Shown here: one piece after another, positions 62,346 through 64,000 of the stretch | How the letters are laid out: the number at the start of each line of letters is the position of its first letter | Numbering within the stretch: position 1 is the first letter of the stretch | DNA from: Pseudomonas psychrophila HA-4 | GTDB lineage: Bacteria; Pseudomonadota; Gammaproteobacteria; Pseudomonadales; Pseudomonadaceae | Assembly: GCF_000282975.1 (NCBI RefSeq) | Contig: NZ_ALJC01000006.1 | Coordinates: forward strand, 62,001-126,000 | Length of the DNA: 64,000 nucleotides | Direction: 5' to 3' | Position numbers and translations under genes: made by a program | The notes under the pieces: generated by a model | What the model was told of the DNA's origin: nothing | What the model saw: only the letters and a program-made list of their open reading frames with translations | Database searches by the model: none

Positions 62346-62493
62346 AAAGCAACGTGCCTGAGGTGCATTAACTAACCAGTCACGCGGCTAGAAGCCTAGT
62401 ACACCCCGTACTTCGTGAACCGCGTAATACGTCGAGGGAGCAAGTTAGACAGTCAGCAGCAGATGAACATCATCCGCTGCTGGCCGCCGCCGT

Positions 62494-63393
62494 TCACGGC
62501 TTCAGAAATTCAGTGACAGCTGCGGCGAACAGGTCTGGCTGATCAAGCATCAGGAAGTGAAAACTACCGTCAATACGGCTGAAACTGATGTTGGGTGTCG
62601 AGACATAAGCGTTACGGAACATTGCATCAACGAGGGATGTCGGTATGCCATACAGCGTGTCATACGCATAAACGACCTCGACAGGCACCGTGATGCGTCC
62701 AAGCTCAGGCCGCAGATCGGTGGTCATCAGTTCATACATGGCATCGGCCATGGTCTTTGGGTCCGAACGTGTCCCCGACGCGACCAGGCTTGGCCTGACC
62801 GCTTCAGTCTTGGCGAGACGGGCGACAGAGGCTATCTGCATCGCTAGCGCCTGCTCAGGCGTTGCAACTAGCATGGCATCACGCATCGCAACAGCATGCG
62901 GGGTCGCCGTTTCAGGCGTCGCTGAAGGGTCAAACAGCAAGGTATAAAAAGGCAACGCATCTACAATCATCAGACGCCCAACTTGCTCGGGGTGACGCGC
63001 CCCCAGCATCAGCGCCACCTCCCCCCCCAACGAATGACCGATGATGACCGGCGCCTTGATGTGCTGGCTGCGGATATAGTCAGAGATCGCCTCGGCCGTC
63101 GGGGCAACGACTTTACCGTCTAGATCGGAAACCGCGGGCGAGCCGGCAAAGCCCGCGACCTGCACGAGATGCAGGCGGTGGTTCTGGCGTAATCTGGAGG
63201 CCAAATCGGCCCAAACTTCAGAGGACGACGCAAACCCTGGAATTAAGATGATGTCTGTTCCAGAGCCTTGTACCTGCACTGAGATACGACCCTGGTTGAC
63301 CGTGTCTGCTGGCAGGGTTGCTGACTGGGCTGGTGATGCTGACAGCAGCGCCAACGTGGCGCCTATCCCGGCAAGGATGCTTCCTGCACGCAT
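62494..63393 (-). CDS. Secreted alpha/beta hydrolase
   Basis: A 299-residue enzyme with signal peptide (ends ASPAQSA, about residue 24). Oxyanion stretch LIPGFASSSEVW, nucleophile elbow VIIGHSLGGEVAL (Ser), and a C-terminal His in DGSFHFLML. The catalytic acid is probably the Asp in VYAYDTLYG. It could be an esterase, lipase or lactonase; no partner defines the substrate. It lies downstream of, and opposite to, the MFS gene. Confidence 0.8.
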   Translation of the reverse strand: MRAGSILAGIGATLALLSASPAQSATLPADTVNQGRISVQVQGSGTDIILIPGFASSSEVWADLASRLRQNHRLHLVQVAGFAGSPAVSDLDGKVVAPTAEAISDYIRSQHIKAPVIIGHSLGGEVALMLGARHPEQVGRLMIVDALPFYTLLFDPSATPETATPHAVAMRDAMLVATPEQALAMQIASVARLAKTEAVRPSLVASGTRSDPKTMADAMYELMTTDLRPELGRITVPVEVVYAYDTLYGIPTSLVDAMFRNAYVSTPNISFSRIDGSFHFLMLDQPDLFAAAVTEFLKP

Positions 63394-63715
63394 AGCGTTT
63401 CCCTAATGAGCTGAGTAATCGGACACATGCTAAACCGTTTTGGAGCGTACTGCTTTCGGCCAATGACGAGCACGCCAAGCCATTAGAACCCTTCACCTTT
63501 CTCTCAAAGCACCGCTGACCTTAATGCACCACTCTTAAGTAGCATCCGTACCCAATCAAAAAATGATGAAGTTTTAGAGACGAAAAACGACAAGAAAGTT
63601 ATACACTTAATTATTCTTGTACAAGAAATTACGCCTTCCTTCAAAAAAACGCTGCTTGGATGAAATCTTCGACGTCATTAGGCACGTATGCTCACCATCA
63701 ATTGGAACCTGCTTG
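63394..63715. other. Gap between hydrolase and photolyase genes
   Basis: A 322-base stretch with no gene of its own. It holds the promoter region of both divergent genes and the TGTACA-type operator at 63,600-63,623. A/T content rises around 63,550-63,650, as expected for promoters. Confidence 0.5.
63600..63623. promoter_or_regulatory. LitR/PplR-like operator upstream of the photolyase gene
   Basis: TATACA (63,600-63,605), 12 bases, TGTACA (63,618-63,623). The pattern is T(G/A)TACA-N12-TGTA(C/T)A, which I recall as the operator type of class II LitR (PplR) light-responsive MerR regulators in Pseudomonas. The right half sits in a perfect palindrome TTCTTGTACAAGAA (63,614-63,627). It lies 93 bases before the photolyase start. 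No litR gene is in the window. Confidence 0.55.
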
Positions 63716-64000
63716 ATGAATACGACTCGCCGATTATGTCTCGTCTTGGGAGACCAATTATCCTTCGACCTCGCGTCTCTACAGGCCTTGGATAAAGAGA
63801 GCGATACGGTACTCATGGTCGAGGTCATGGAGGAAGCCAGCCATGTCACCCATCATCCGCAAAAAATAACTCTTATTTTCAGTGCTATGCGTCACTTCGC
63901 CGAAGCTTTGAAGCAGAGGGGTGTCAGGGTGCAGTACGTGGCGCTTGATGATCCGAAAAATACTGGATCCGTACCCCGCGAGCTATGTCGCTGGCAGGAA
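63716..64000 (+). CDS. phrB: Cryptochrome/photolyase-related protein, (6-4) photolyase type (3' end outside window)
   Basis: The first 95 residues are visible: LCLVLGDQLSFDLASLQALDKESDTVLMVEVMEEASHVTHHPQKITLIFSAMRHFAEALKQRGVRVQYVALDDPKNTGS. This is the N-terminal alpha/beta domain of the iron-sulfur photolyase-related family that repairs (6-4) photoproducts with blue light and FAD. The FAD and Fe-S parts lie beyond the window. The operator upstream suggests induction by light. Confidence 0.87.
   Translation, partial: MNTTRRLCLVLGDQLSFDLASLQALDKESDTVLMVEVMEEASHVTHHPQKITLIFSAMRHFAEALKQRGVRVQYVALDDPKNTGSVPRELCRWQE

Overview
The window is Pseudomonas chromosome, probably from the fluorescens/putida side of the genus. 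The evidence is a bkdR / bkdA1-bkdA2-bkdB-lpdV locus of the pseudomonad type, REP elements of the 'GGAGCGAGCTTGCTCGCGAT' kind, an LpxO homologue and many pseudomonad family members. No rRNA, tRNA or CRISPR array was seen.

Bases 1 to about 23,070 are most of a Mu-like transposable prophage, read right to left. The control end is at 21.6-22.9 kb: an S24 repressor (+) divergent from a Ner-like regulator (-), with palindromic sites between them. It is followed leftwards by MuA-type transposase, MuB-type ATPase, a run of small early genes, GemA, a Mor-type activator, a terminator, a lysis cassette (holin, transglycosylase, nested Rz/Rz1), small and large terminase, portal, gpF, gpG, protease/scaffold, head protein gpT and connector genes. 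It leaves the window inside the tail sheath gene. Two inter-cistronic gaps of the early region each hold a 65-base element that matches a type II hammerhead ribozyme, with compensatory stem changes between the copies. The prophage end lies inside the 5' end of an lpxO-like gene, which has lost its start and membrane anchor.

From 23 to 52 kb the genes are mostly housekeeping or accessory: copCD, a histidine phosphatase, the branched-chain keto acid dehydrogenase operon, an ABC1/UbiB kinase, a xanthine-type permease, a five-gene nickel/peptide ABC importer, an HNH endonuclease, two EamA exporters each divergent from a regulator (Lrp type, MocR type), a WaaZ-like LPS gene, a cNMP/CBS/DUF294 protein with a DnaQ-like exonuclease, a BCCT transporter and a YkvI-like permease. 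Decayed pieces of an ABC permease and of a transposase are also present.

From 54.5 to 62.3 kb lies what looks like one sigma-54-controlled catabolic unit. It has a 2,4'-dihydroxyacetophenone dioxygenase-like cupin, an SDR, a zinc alcohol dehydrogenase and a VOC protein in one operon, plus an OprB-like porin, an MFS transporter and a XylR/DmpR-type activator with a V4R sensor domain. The operon, the porin gene and the MFS gene each have a -24/-12 promoter with TGATCA-type sites 65-105 bases upstream. The substrate is unknown. The window ends with a secreted alpha/beta hydrolase and the start of a (6-4)-type photolyase gene preceded by a LitR/PplR-like operator.
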